64,000 nucleotides of DNA from DASXVU01 sp963732855 (GTDB taxonomy: Archaea > Thermoplasmatota > Thermoplasmata > Methanomassiliicoccales > UBA472). A program made the position numbers and the translations under genes. Position 1 is the first letter of the stretch. Each line of letters starts with the position of its first letter. The DNA lies in NCBI GenBank assembly GCA_963732855.1, contig CAVTBB010000005.1, forward strand, positions 310,001-374,000, read 5' to 3'. A model generated the notes under the pieces. That model had not been told where the DNA came from, searched no databases, and was given only the letters and a program-made list of their open reading frames with translations. Below are positions 43,852 to 53,858 of the stretch, in pieces.

Positions 43852-46067
43852 CTGACCTGTGCCCCGTTCCCTATCTCGCCGTCAACGGTTATTATCACGC
43901 CTTTGGCCGTCGCCAGGGCCAACGCCTCTTTGGCGTCCGAGGCCGGAAGGAGGACCGCCGCCAGCGCCGGGACCTTTGTATTTTCCGGTAGTTTGACCGG
44001 CACTTTGCGACCGACGTCGACGATGCCGTTCTCGACCGACCCGACCTTGATAGTGAATTTCTTGAACTCGTCGAAGGAGATCGCCTTGCCCGATTGGCCC
44101 ATGCCAGAATCGACTGCCTCTCCCGGTTCCGAATCTCCCGATGGGGTGAGCACCAGGACCTTGCCGTCCATCTCGGCGGCCAACATCATCCCCTGTGACT
44201 CCACTCCCCGGAGCTTCGCCGGTTCCAGGTTGGAGATGAACACGATCTTCTTCCCGGTCAGCTGCTCTTTCGTATAGTAGGCTTTGAGACCTGCCACCAG
44301 CTGGACCGGCTTTCCGGCGTCCAGCTGGACCACGTAGAGCTTCTCGGCGTTGGGGTGGTCGGTGACGCTGACCACCTTTGCCACCTTCAGGTTGAGCTTG
44401 GTCATGGCGGAGAACGGATTCTCCACCTCTTTCTCGAGAACTACCTTGGAGAAGAGCGGTTTCGGCTCTACCAGCTTCGTTCCCGGCTGCAATACGACAT
44501 CGATCAGCGTCCAGGAGCCCTGTCCCAGGGAGGCGTCATTACCCAGCATCTTCCAGACCTTCTGGGAGCTGCTGGGCAGGTACGGCCAAGAGAGAACCGC
44601 CAGCGCCTTGACGATCTCCAGGTTCAGGTTCAGCATCGAACCGCACTTTGCCTTGTCGCTCTTCAGCAAAGCCCATGGCGCAACTGCGTCGAAGAACCGG
44701 TTACCGAACTGTGCTAGGTCCATGATCGACTTGAGCGCTCGCTTGAATTGACAGGTGGACAGGAAAAGGTCTACCTCGGTCTTGGCCAAAATGATGGCGT
44801 CATAGACCTCCTTCCTCTCCTTCTCGGTGTCCTTGAGCCGCATCTCCGGTATCTCCCCAAAGTTCTTCTGGGTGAATGAAAGCACACGATGGACGTAATT
44901 GCCATATGTGGCGACCAGCTCGTTATTGACCTTGGTCTCGAACTCCTCCCAGTTGAAGTCTGCGTCGCGCTGCTCCGGCATGTTTGCCCCGAGGAAGTAC
45001 CGAACCACATCAGAGTCGAACTGCTTCAGTATGTCCTGTACGTCGATACCGATTCCCCGGCTCTTGGAGAACTTCTCTCCCTGGAAGTTCAGGAACTCGT
45101 TTGCCGGCACATCGTACGGCAGGTTGAGTCCGCCATAGCCCATGAGCATGGCTGGCCAGATGATGGTGTGGAACGGGATGTTGTCTTTTCCGATGAAATA
45201 GTAGGACTTGACCTCCGGGTCCTCCCAGAACTCCCTCCAATACTCGGGTTTGCCAATGATCTTGGAGTATTCCTTCGAAGCGGAAAGATAGCCTATCACC
45301 GCCTCGAACCAGACATAGATCACCTTCTCATTCATTCCGGGCACTGGAACGGTAACGCCCCATGACATGTCCCGGGTTATGGCCCGGTCCTTCAGCCCGG
45401 CCTCCAGCCAGTTCTGGGTAAAGAGCTTGACGTTAGTGCGCCAGTAGTCCTTGTCCTTGACCCAGCGGATCAATGGCTGCTGGAAGGCCGAAAGTTTGAG
45501 GAAATAGTGGTCCGTCTCACGCAACTCCGGCGTCGTCCCGCAGACTGTACAGCGAGGGTTGCCCAGCTCTCCAGCTTCATAGGTGGCACCGCATTTCTCG
45601 CACTGGTCACCACGGGCCTGATCGTCCCCACATTTCTTGCAGCGGCCCTCGACGTATCGGTCCGGAAGGAATTTACCGCATTTCGGGCAATAGTACTGCA
45701 TGGCCCCCTTCCGATAGAGGTAACCGTGCTCCATCAGCTTAGTGAAGAAATCGTGCACGACGTCAAAATGGTTCTGCGTGGTGGTCTTGGTGAACAAAGA
45801 GAAATTGATGCCAAGGTCCTCGATGGCCTTCTTGTTCATGCGGTGGTATCGCTCTGCCACCTCCTCTGGTGTGGTCTTCTCCTTCTCGGCGCGGACAGTG
45901 ATGGGCGTGCCGTGCATATCCGATCCGGACACCATTAGCACATCGTTTCCTTTCAATGCGTGATATTTCGCGAAGACGTCAGGGGGCAGCAGGGATCCTG
46001 CCACGTGTCCTAGATGAAGCGGGCTGTTGGCATAGGGCCAAGCAACGCAGACCAGTACTTTTGCCAT
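43848..46067 (-). CDS. metG: Methionyl-tRNA synthetase with C-terminal tRNA-binding domain
   Basis: About 739 residues. The class I signatures are HLGH near the N-terminus and KFSKS (KMSKS type). Two zinc knuckles (CPKC...CKKC, CEKC...CTVC) lie at about 140-190. An anticodon-binding domain is followed by an EMAP-like tRNA-binding domain (LKVAKVVSVTDHPNAEKLY ... GVESQGM). ATG 46067 is preferred: a TTAAAT box lies about 30 bases upstream, and the extra nine codons before it are not family sequence. A further about 110 residues after the tRNA-binding domain are of unknown role. Confidence 0.96.
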   Translation of the reverse strand: MAKVLVCVAWPYANSPLHLGHVAGSLLPPDVFAKYHALKGNDVLMVSGSDMHGTPITVRAEKEKTTPEEVAERYHRMNKKAIEDLGINFSLFTKTTTQNHFDVVHDFFTKLMEHGYLYRKGAMQYYCPKCGKFLPDRYVEGRCKKCGDDQARGDQCEKCGATYEAGELGNPRCTVCGTTPELRETDHYFLKLSAFQQPLIRWVKDKDYWRTNVKLFTQNWLEAGLKDRAITRDMSWGVTVPVPGMNEKVIYVWFEAVIGYLSASKEYSKIIGKPEYWREFWEDPEVKSYYFIGKDNIPFHTIIWPAMLMGYGGLNLPYDVPANEFLNFQGEKFSKSRGIGIDVQDILKQFDSDVVRYFLGANMPEQRDADFNWEEFETKVNNELVATYGNYVHRVLSFTQKNFGEIPEMRLKDTEKERKEVYDAIILAKTEVDLFLSTCQFKRALKSIMDLAQFGNRFFDAVAPWALLKSDKAKCGSMLNLNLEIVKALAVLSWPYLPSSSQKVWKMLGNDASLGQGSWTLIDVVLQPGTKLVEPKPLFSKVVLEKEVENPFSAMTKLNLKVAKVVSVTDHPNAEKLYVVQLDAGKPVQLVAGLKAYYTKEQLTGKKIVFISNLEPAKLRGVESQGMMLAAEMDGKVLVLTPSGDSEPGEAVDSGMGQSGKAISFDEFKKFTIKVGSVENGIVDVGRKVPVKLPENTKVPALAAVLLPASDAKEALALATAKGVIITVDGEIGNGAQVR

Positions 46068-46241
46068 AATATCGAGGTCAGAATGCCATAACACGGATTT
46101 AAGCGTTCAGTGGGCCAGTTAACTGTCTTCTGATGTTTGCTCAGGTCCGAATCATGAGAACGGGACCTCTCTGGGTCGGCGTTTTAATGTCTGGATGAAG
46201 GTCCTGCCCATATTCAACCGATGAAGGATGGGAGGGACAGC

Positions 46242-46249
46242 TTTTTATC
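46242..46249 (+). promoter_or_regulatory. TATA box of abcE1
   Basis: TTTTTATC, about 27 bases before ATG 46273. It excludes a longer frame that begins upstream and implies a leaderless transcript. Confidence 0.5.
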
Positions 46250-46272
46250 AGGGTTCCATATTGCTGAGTACC

Positions 46273-48060
46273 ATGCGTATAGCCGCCGTCCTGAAGGACC
46301 GTTGCCAGACCAAGAAGTGCAATACCGAATGCATCAAGTATTGCCCCAAGGTCAGGACCGGGGTCGAAGCGATCTGGCTCAACGATTCCAGCAAGGCGGA
46401 GATATCGGAGGAGCTTTGCGCCGGATGCGGTATCTGCGTCCACAAGTGCCCTTTCACCGCCATCAAGATCATCGGGTTACCCGACGAATTGAAGGAAGAT
46501 ATGGTCCACCAGTATGGCGAGAACGCCTTCCGTCTCTATCGTTTGCCAACCCCTAAGACCGGCCAGGTGACCGGCATCCTGGGTCCGAACGGGATCGGAA
46601 AATCGACCTCCTTCAAGTTATTGTCCGGCGAGATCGTGCCCAATCTGGGCAAGTTCGAAAGTCCCCCAACCAAAGAGGACGTGCTGGCCCATTTCGCCGG
46701 CACCGAGCTGCATGACTACTTGGCCAAGGTCTATACCAAAGGTTTCAAGTCATCGATGAAACCACAGTACGTGGACAAGCTGCCCACTGTGGTCAAAGGC
46801 CCGGTCAGGGATCTCCTTTCCAAGGTCCAGGAACGAATGAAGCTCGACGAAGCGGTCAAGATGCTGGAGCTGGAAGAGGCCATAACCCGCAATATGACTG
46901 ATCTTTCCGGGGGTGAACTTCAGCGTGTGGCAATTGCTGCCACGATCATGAAGGACTCTGACATTTATTTCTTCGACGAACCCTCGTCATACCTGGACAT
47001 CTACCAGAGGATCAAGGTGGCGAAGATCATCGAGAGGCTGGCAGAGGAGAAGATGGTCATCGTCATCGAGCACGACCTGGCCATACTCGATTTCCTGGCC
47101 GACAATGTCTATCTGGTCTTCGGTTCGGAGGGCGCATACGGCATATTCGCCCAGCCTCGCCAGGTCCGGTCGGCGATCAACGTCTACTTGGATGGATATG
47201 CGAAGGAAGAGAACATCCGGTTCAGGGACACATCGATCCGGTTTGAATCACACCCTCCGCGGGAATCGTTCCAGTCAGTCACTCTATTGGAATATCCAGA
47301 GCTGGAGATGGCCTATCCCTCCTTCAAGCTGAAGGTGGATGCCGGAGCCATCAAGATCGGTGAGACCGTAGGAATTGTCGGTCCGAACGGCATAGGCAAG
47401 ACCACTTTCGTGAAGATGCTGGCCGGCGTGCAAGAGCCTACCTCAGGGAAAGTTGAACAGGAAGTAAAGGTCAGCTACAAACCCCAGTACATAACGCCCG
47501 ATTTCGACGGAACGGTCGCGGAACTTTTCAACACCTATGTCAAGGATTTCTTCGAGTCCGGGTTCTTCCAGACGGAGATCCAGCACCCACTGACGCTCAA
47601 GCCACTGCTTGAGAAGAACGTGAAGACCCTTTCCGGAGGGGAGTTGCAGAGAACGTCCATCGCCCTCTGCCTGGCACGGGAGGCCGATATCTACCTGCTG
47701 GACGAGCCTTCGGCTTACCTGGATTCGAATCAGAGGATGGAAGCGGCGAAGACGATTCGCCGGGTCATGGAGAAGAAAGGCCGTTCGGCCATGGTCGTAG
47801 ACCATGACATCTATTTCTTGGACATGGTCTCGGATTCGATGATGGTGTTCGATGGTGTCCCCGGTCTGAGCGGATATGGCAAGGGGCCATTCGACATGCG
47901 TGGGGGCATGAACATGTTCCTGAAGAAAGTGGACGTGACATTCCGCCGTGACAATGACACGAACCGGCCAAGGATCAACAAGCCCGGCTCCAGACTGGAT
48001 AGGGAACAAAAGTCAGCTGGGGAATATTATTACTTCAAGGAACTCCAAAAGAAGGATTGA
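46273..48060 (+). CDS. ABCE1/RLI1 ribosome-recycling ATPase
   Basis: A protein of about 595 residues that splits ribosomes after termination. The N-terminus has two [4Fe-4S] clusters (CQTKKCNTECIKYCP and CAGCGICVHKCP). Two ABC ATPase domains follow, with Walker A GPNGIGKST and GPNGIGKTT, signatures LSGGELQR in both, and Walker B FFDEPSSYLD and LLDEPSAYLD. It is soluble, as there are no membrane segments. The gene is monocistronic and is universal in archaea and eukaryotes. Confidence 0.97.
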   Translation: MRIAAVLKDRCQTKKCNTECIKYCPKVRTGVEAIWLNDSSKAEISEELCAGCGICVHKCPFTAIKIIGLPDELKEDMVHQYGENAFRLYRLPTPKTGQVTGILGPNGIGKSTSFKLLSGEIVPNLGKFESPPTKEDVLAHFAGTELHDYLAKVYTKGFKSSMKPQYVDKLPTVVKGPVRDLLSKVQERMKLDEAVKMLELEEAITRNMTDLSGGELQRVAIAATIMKDSDIYFFDEPSSYLDIYQRIKVAKIIERLAEEKMVIVIEHDLAILDFLADNVYLVFGSEGAYGIFAQPRQVRSAINVYLDGYAKEENIRFRDTSIRFESHPPRESFQSVTLLEYPELEMAYPSFKLKVDAGAIKIGETVGIVGPNGIGKTTFVKMLAGVQEPTSGKVEQEVKVSYKPQYITPDFDGTVAELFNTYVKDFFESGFFQTEIQHPLTLKPLLEKNVKTLSGGELQRTSIALCLAREADIYLLDEPSAYLDSNQRMEAAKTIRRVMEKKGRSAMVVDHDIYFLDMVSDSMMVFDGVPGLSGYGKGPFDMRGGMNMFLKKVDVTFRRDNDTNRPRINKPGSRLDREQKSAGEYYYFKELQKKD

Positions 48061-48310
48061 ATGGGAGCCCGCGTTAAAAGACCGGTTCGATGATCTCGTT
48101 GGCAGAATTTCGTGCCTGTACCACCATGAAAAGTGAACGTCCTTGAAATCTAGAAGATAGTCAAAAATGGTGAAAAAATTGCGACGTGCCGATTTGAGAT
48201 GTTAATGATGATAGATGCGGGTCAATCGCGTGACCTTGCCGATGTACATATATACTTGAGTATGCTGGAACGTCACTTGACCGTATCGGTAAAAATTTGG
48301 AGGTGAGATA

Positions 48311-48965
48311 TTGTTGTTCGATTCAATGAACCAATTGGTCATCGATTTCATTAACAACACTGGATATCTGGGTCTGTTCTTTTCTATGTTCATCGAGGGC
48401 ATCATCACTCCGATACCCAGCGAGGCCATCGTGCCATTCGCCGGATATCTTGCCTCCACTGGACAGTTGAACATAGTTCTTGTCATCCTTGTCGCCAGTG
48501 TCGGCGCGACGTGCGGATTCGACGGTCTCCTATAGCTTGGCAAGATGGTTGGGACGCCCTTTCATCCTCCGTTTCGGCAAGTTCATCGGCATCAACGAGA
48601 ACTCGATCAAAAGAGCGGACATATGGTTCGCCAAACGCGGAGCGTGGGGCGCGCTCTTCGGTCCAATGATTCCCGGGGTAAGGTCGATCATTTCATATCC
48701 TGCAGGCCTCACAAAGATGGACCTGAAGAAATTCCTCCCGCTCTTCTTCACTGGCAGTCTTGTATGGAACACGGTCCTGTCCATGATCGGATTCAACCTG
48801 GGAGCTCACTGGATCGATTTCTGGAAGAGCACCGACGGATTAGATCTGGCGATAATCGTAATTCTCGCAGTCAGCGTGGCCGGCTATGTGACTTACCGTT
48901 ACTACCGCAAGAACGAATCGATTGCCGGAACGAAAAAGGACAATACTGACGACATCGCCCCATAA
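48311..48965 (+). CDS. DedA-family membrane protein (frameshift)
   Basis: A DedA protein of about 217 residues with GYLGLFFSMFIEGIITPIPSE, the Arg-rich re-entrant block RFGKFIGINENSIKRADIWF, and GPMIPGVRSIISYPAG. The frame shifts in TT at 48518-48519; removing one T joins VGATCG to STVSYSLARW. A strong GGAGGTGA at 48299-48306 precedes TTG 48311/48314, so the start is TTG. DedA proteins are thought to translocate lipid carriers or keep proton motive force. Confidence 0.85.
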
Positions 48966-49190
48966 CCGCGTTCAAACAGATTATCGGTCCAGAAGACCTA
49001 GTAATTCTGTATGAGATTGGGCGTCATTGGTATCAACGAGAAACGGAAACCGCATCAACATTCTTGACCGGATCAACAATTCGATAGGTGCTCGCAATGG
49101 TCCGTTCATCGGAAGCGTTCCGATCGCTGCGCTGCATGTTGATAGAAAGGGATAGAATCCTCCGTCCTATCTTCCAGGTACAAATTTGAA

Positions 49191-49832
49191 TTACTTCTGC
49201 TCCAACTTGCAATACTCTTCCCTGGTCTCGAGCCTCTTCCTCCTGCGGAGCAGCCACCAGACCAACAGGCCCACCAAGACTGCCACGATCAGCAGGTCAG
49301 CTTGCCTGAACCAGACCTCGATCGTCTGCCAATTCGCCCCTAGGGCGTATCCAACATAGGCCAGGGCGAAGCACCAAATAGCTGACCCGATCGTTGTCAG
49401 GATGACAAACTTCTTGAAATCCATCCTAGCCATTCCGGCCGGGAGGGAGATGAAGGTGCGTATTATGGGCATCACCCTGGTGAGAAAGATCATCGAGGAA
49501 CCGTATTTCTTGAACCAACGCTCCGTGGAGTCCAGATGACCTTCGTTCAGAAAGACGTACTTCCCGTATCGGCATACGAACGCCCTACCACCTTTCATCC
49601 CAGCCCAATAGGCCAGAACGGAACCGACCACACAACCGATGGTGCCGGCCAAGGCGACCAAGATCCAATCCATTTTTCCTTCGTAGGCGAGCCATCCGCC
49701 GAAAGGCAGGACTATCTCGCTGGGTATGGGGAAGCACATGCTCTCCAGGGCCATGAGGATCATAATGCCAGCATAGCCGCCTAGTTCGATGAGCTGTTTG
49801 ATCAGCTCGATAGCCCATTCGATTATTCCCAT
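49191..49832 (-). CDS. DedA-family membrane protein
   Basis: A 213-residue DedA protein, intact and paralogous to the copy at 48.3 kb. Motifs: ALESMCFPIPSEIVLPFGG, RYGKYVFLNEGHLDSTERWF and TRVMPIIRTFISLPAGMARMDF. About five to six membrane segments and a short basic C-terminus. It is divergent from the flavodiiron gene; the two dedA genes converge. Confidence 0.92.
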   Translation of the reverse strand: MGIIEWAIELIKQLIELGGYAGIMILMALESMCFPIPSEIVLPFGGWLAYEGKMDWILVALAGTIGCVVGSVLAYWAGMKGGRAFVCRYGKYVFLNEGHLDSTERWFKKYGSSMIFLTRVMPIIRTFISLPAGMARMDFKKFVILTTIGSAIWCFALAYVGYALGANWQTIEVWFRQADLLIVAVLVGLLVWWLLRRRKRLETREEYCKLEQK

Positions 49833-49956
49833 TAGTCAGGCAACAAAATATCACGTATAAACATATGCGGTCGGTCGGAGAATGATGCCAAACGATATGC
49901 TGATGGACGGCAAACGATAGATATGCCCTCGTGCAATAATTACCGGGAGATTGAAC

Positions 49957-51135
49957 ATGGAAGCAGTCAAGATCGCTGAGGACATCTACTGGGTAGGAGC
50001 TATCGACTGGAATTCGAGAAACTTTCACGGGTTCGAGACACCCAGGGGCACCTCTTACAATTCATTCCTGATCCTAGATGAACACCCCACGCTTATCGAC
50101 GCGGTCAAAGCCCCGTTCTTCACCCAGCTTGCTCAAAGGATCAGATCTGTCATCGATCCGCGCAAGATCGAGTACATCATATCAAATCATTCCGAGCCAG
50201 ACCATGCGTCCGGCATCAGGATGGCACAGACTCTTACTGGTGGCGCCCAGGTCTTTTGCTCTAAGATGGGAAAGGAGAACCTGAGGATGAACTACGGGGA
50301 CCTGGATGTCAAGGTCGTCGAGGACGGTTCCGAGATGAAGATCGGCAAGCACACCCTCAAGTTCGTCTATACTCAGATGGTGCATTGGCCAGACTCGATG
50401 ATGACGTTCGTTCCGGAGAAAGGGATCCTATTCTCCATGGACGCGTTCGGACAGCACTTCGCGTCTTCCAAGCGTTTCGATGATGAGGTGGACGAGAGCA
50501 TCCTGTTCGAGGAAGCGGAGATTTACTACGCCAACATCGTCCTTCCGTATGGCCCCCAGGTGATCAAGGCTTTCGAGCGCCTGAAGGAGCTGGACATCAA
50601 GATGCTAGCCACTGCACATGGCATCCTCTGGCGCAAGAACATCGCCAAGATATTAGACAAATATGTGGCTTATGCGACATACCGGACCGAACCCCGTGCC
50701 GTCATCGTTTACGATACCATGTGGAGATCCACCCAGATCATGGCGGAAGCCATTGCGGAAGGGATCGCCTCCGAAGGGGTACCGGTCCATGTTTACCGCG
50801 TCACGGACACACCCCGGAGCACGATAATGAGGGAGGTCATGATGTCCCGCGCATTGGTACTGGGTTCGCCAACATTGAACAATGGCATTTTCCCGACCAT
50901 AGCCGATATCGGCACTTACATAAAGGGATTGAAGCCAAGGGGCCGCCATGCAGCCGTTTTCAACTCCTATGGCTGGGGTGCGGGTACGACGAAGCAGATG
51001 AGGGAACTTCTCAACGGAAGCGGAATGGATTTGCCGTTCGAGGACCTGCAAGTCCAGTTCGTGCCGGATGAGGCGGCTAGAGCCAAGTGCCGGGAATATG
51101 GGAAGATGATAGCAACGAAGATTCTGAGCGGCTGA
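49957..51135 (+). CDS. fprA: Flavodiiron protein (FprA / F420H2 oxidase type)
   Basis: A protein of about 392 residues that reduces oxygen to water or NO to N2O. An N-terminal metallo-beta-lactamase domain carries the di-iron ligands NHSEPDHASG, VHWPDS, SMDAFGQH and TAHGILW. A C-terminal flavodoxin domain holds the FMN loop (YDTMWRSTQIMAEAI) and GSPTLNNGIFPT. In methanogens the electron donor is F420H2. GGGAG lies about 7 bases before ATG 49957. It would protect an anaerobe from oxygen. Confidence 0.95.
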   Translation: MEAVKIAEDIYWVGAIDWNSRNFHGFETPRGTSYNSFLILDEHPTLIDAVKAPFFTQLAQRIRSVIDPRKIEYIISNHSEPDHASGIRMAQTLTGGAQVFCSKMGKENLRMNYGDLDVKVVEDGSEMKIGKHTLKFVYTQMVHWPDSMMTFVPEKGILFSMDAFGQHFASSKRFDDEVDESILFEEAEIYYANIVLPYGPQVIKAFERLKELDIKMLATAHGILWRKNIAKILDKYVAYATYRTEPRAVIVYDTMWRSTQIMAEAIAEGIASEGVPVHVYRVTDTPRSTIMREVMMSRALVLGSPTLNNGIFPTIADIGTYIKGLKPRGRHAAVFNSYGWGAGTTKQMRELLNGSGMDLPFEDLQVQFVPDEAARAKCREYGKMIATKILSG

Positions 51136-51292
51136 AAAACACGAGGTCCGAGGCTGGTTCAATATTTCATAACGGCAACCACAGCTCCAGCCGCACCTGC
51201 CACTTCATAGGGACCAGGGTACGATGGACATGACGTATGAAATGATGTCCAGCCCGAATTCTTTTTAACACAGGAGAACCTTGAACCAAACG

Positions 51293-52420
51293 ATGCTCAG
51301 TAAGGCGGATATCCACGTCCATACAAAGTACTCGGGACTGGCGCATTACAAGTTCTTGAAGTTCCCTGAGTCGGCATCAAACCCAGAGGATGTGGTGAAG
51401 ATCGCCAAACAGGTCGGTCTATCTGTCCTTTGCATAACAGATCACAACAGCATCGCCGGGGCGATGAAGGCAAAAGAATATGCGAAGCACGACCCAGATA
51501 TCGAAGTTGTTATCGGCGAAGAGGTCAGCACACGAGATGGCGAGGTGATCGGGCTCTTCCTTACGGAGGAGATACCTATGGACCTTTCCGCGGAAGAGAC
51601 CATCCGCAGGATAAGGCAACAAGGAGGGATTGTTTTAGCGCCCCATCCATATTCCGGCCACGTCTCCGCCATAGGAAGCCTCATTGAAACGCTGGATATA
51701 GACGGCATCGAGGTCATCAATGGCGGCCATATCGACGGCATTGCGAACAGCAAGGCGTTGGAGAGCTCGAAATGCGGCAAATGGGCCTGCGTCGCAGGGA
51801 GCGACGCGCATGCATTAGGACAGCTGGGATGCTGTTGCACCATGTTCGAAGGCAGAACGGCCGCCGACCTGAAGGCCGCGATACTCAATAAGACCACCCA
51901 GCCTTATGGGTCAAGCACGACCCTGGACCGCGGTATTAGATGGAGCATCAGTGTCGTCCTTTATGCCGACAAACTGGTGCTCAAGTCGTTCTTCGGAATG
52001 CTCAAAGGAGAGGACCAGAATGATCCCGTGATCAAGATCGTCAAGAACATGGCATTCTCGAAGAAGATAGCCACGTTGTTCGGTTCCCTTTTCTATCTGA
52101 CGCCCCCAGTTCCCTATCTCGTAGGCATCACCTCGGAAAAGATCGCTCAAGAAATGGAACCACACGATCGACGCGAAAAACTCCGAGGCGACCAGAAAGC
52201 AGACCGCAAAGAAGTGAACATTTTCTCGACCGGCCTCGACCGAAGGATCTGGATGCGTTCATATTTGCACATTTTATTTAGGTCGAAGATTGTGGCTGAT
52301 CGCCGACGGCGAGTTAAAGAACATGATCAAAGAGAAGGATTTTCAGTTCTGGTACTACATACTGGAGTGAATCTCAACAAACCAATCCAAAAGGTGGGGC
52401 AACCTCCCCGGACCCCCTAA
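51293..52420 (+). CDS. PHP-domain protein with C-terminal extension (possible late frameshift)
   Basis: The N-terminal about 215 residues are a PHP phosphoesterase: DIHVHTKYSG, CITDHNS, VIGEEVST, APHPYSG and GSDAH. A hydrophobic, partly amphipathic part (about 230-285) includes FGSLFYLTPPVPYLVG, so it may touch the membrane. TTTTTAACA about 25 bases before ATG 51293 supports this start. After about 52159 the frame becomes odd; the next frame (WNHTIDAKNSEATRK, stop at 52217) has codon use closer to the genes around it. The true end may therefore be 52217. Confidence 0.78.
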   Translation: MLSKADIHVHTKYSGLAHYKFLKFPESASNPEDVVKIAKQVGLSVLCITDHNSIAGAMKAKEYAKHDPDIEVVIGEEVSTRDGEVIGLFLTEEIPMDLSAEETIRRIRQQGGIVLAPHPYSGHVSAIGSLIETLDIDGIEVINGGHIDGIANSKALESSKCGKWACVAGSDAHALGQLGCCCTMFEGRTAADLKAAILNKTTQPYGSSTTLDRGIRWSISVVLYADKLVLKSFFGMLKGEDQNDPVIKIVKNMAFSKKIATLFGSLFYLTPPVPYLVGITSEKIAQEMEPHDRREKLRGDQKADRKEVNIFSTGLDRRIWMRSYLHILFRSKIVADRRRRVKEHDQREGFSVLVLHTGVNLNKPIQKVGQPPRTP

Positions 52421-52439
52421 CTTCCCGCCTTTGGTATGC

Positions 52440-53858
52440 TTATTTTTCTTCGTGCTCGTGCGTGTGAACATGGTCTGGATCATGAAGGTTCCCGAAGGCG
52501 TTCACCACCACTTCGCTTAACGCAGGATGAATGGTCTGACTCCTTGCTAATGGAATGTATGTGTGATCGCCCGCGTTCATCAGGTATACCATTGCCTGGA
52601 CCAATATCGAGGCGTTTGTGCCGACGACAGACACCCCGATGATATTGTAAGAGGTCTGGTCGACCACTACCTTAGCGAACGAGTCTCGTTCACCCATAGC
52701 ATAGCCCTTGGCACAGTCATAATACTGACTGAGTCCAATGAGAACCTTGATGCCTTTGGCTTTTGCCTCCGTTTGGGTAACGCCCACCGACGCCACTTCC
52801 GGATATCCGAAAACGGCATGCGGGACCGCATGCTCATCCAGCTTCATCTTCGTCTTGGCAAAGATATTATTCCATACCAGTTGAGCGTGATAGTTCGCAG
52901 TATGTCGGAACATCGTCCTACCAATCACGTCGCCCATGGCGAAGATCCCCGGAACATTGGTCTCCAGATATTCGTTGACCGTGATGTACCCTGCTGGATC
53001 TATCTCGATGCCGGTGGCATGAGGTTCGATCATATCGGCATTGCTTTGCACACCAGTAGTTAGAAGGATCTCGTCTGCCTCCAGCTCTTCGACGATTCCT
53101 GTAGCCCTATCCTTCATAACGACTATCTTGCCATTCTCACCCTTCCTTACAGAAACGACCTCCTGGTTGACCTTCACGTTGAGGTACTCCATCATCTTGG
53201 TAAGGACCAGGTCGCTGACCTCCTCCTCCTCCCGGGACAGCATCCGGGGATTGTGACCGACGATGGACACATTTGTCCCGAATGAAGAAAAGAAATGCCC
53301 GAACTCGCAGGCTTTATAACCCCCACCCAGGATGATCATGCTGCGGGGCAGGGTCTGCATATCAAAAATGCTCTCGGACGTCTCGAAACCAGTCTCCCTC
53401 AGCCCGGGAAGGTCCGGGATGAAAGTCCTGACCCCGATGGCAATCACTATCTTAGGCGCCTTGATCTGCTCCGGACCCACTTGCAATGTATGAGGACCGA
53501 TGAAGCGGGCCGTGGTATGGTAGAAGTCCAGACCGCCGTCCGCAGCGACACCTTCCTCCATACCTTTCCTGTCTCGAAGCACAAGATCCCACATGCGTTT
53601 GCGAACCAGGTCGAAATCGATCGACTCGATCTTAGCGTTGATACCGATCTCCTTTGCATGCTGGATCTGCCTAATCATTTCCGCTGGATATGTCAAGATC
53701 TTGCTCGGTATGCACCCTCGATTGAGGCAAGTACCACCCATAACCCAGTTCTCTACCAATGCCACCCTCAGGCCGGCATTCCTTGCCTTTGAGACAACAT
53801 TCATCCCGGCACCGGACCCGATCACGATCAGTTCATATTCCTTCATCAGACCGGCCAT
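52440..53858 (-). CDS. Pyridine nucleotide-disulfide oxidoreductase, dihydrolipoamide dehydrogenase-like
   Basis: A 472-residue flavoprotein with FAD-binding GSGAGMNV, the redox disulfide GGTCLNRGCIPSK, an NAD(P) site (ILGGGYKACEFGHF), FAD motif GIFAMGDV, and the dimer-interface HPALSE. Family members reduce lipoamide, mycothione, mercury or other disulfides; the usual second His of the active pair is visible only as HPALSEVV. The C-terminus ends in a His-rich tail (HDPDHVHTHEHEEK), unusual for this family and suggestive of metal binding. No 2-oxoacid dehydrogenase genes are adjacent. Confidence 0.85.
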   Translation of the reverse strand: MAGLMKEYELIVIGSGAGMNVVSKARNAGLRVALVENWVMGGTCLNRGCIPSKILTYPAEMIRQIQHAKEIGINAKIESIDFDLVRKRMWDLVLRDRKGMEEGVAADGGLDFYHTTARFIGPHTLQVGPEQIKAPKIVIAIGVRTFIPDLPGLRETGFETSESIFDMQTLPRSMIILGGGYKACEFGHFFSSFGTNVSIVGHNPRMLSREEEEVSDLVLTKMMEYLNVKVNQEVVSVRKGENGKIVVMKDRATGIVEELEADEILLTTGVQSNADMIEPHATGIEIDPAGYITVNEYLETNVPGIFAMGDVIGRTMFRHTANYHAQLVWNNIFAKTKMKLDEHAVPHAVFGYPEVASVGVTQTEAKAKGIKVLIGLSQYYDCAKGYAMGERDSFAKVVVDQTSYNIIGVSVVGTNASILVQAMVYLMNAGDHTYIPLARSQTIHPALSEVVVNAFGNLHDPDHVHTHEHEEK

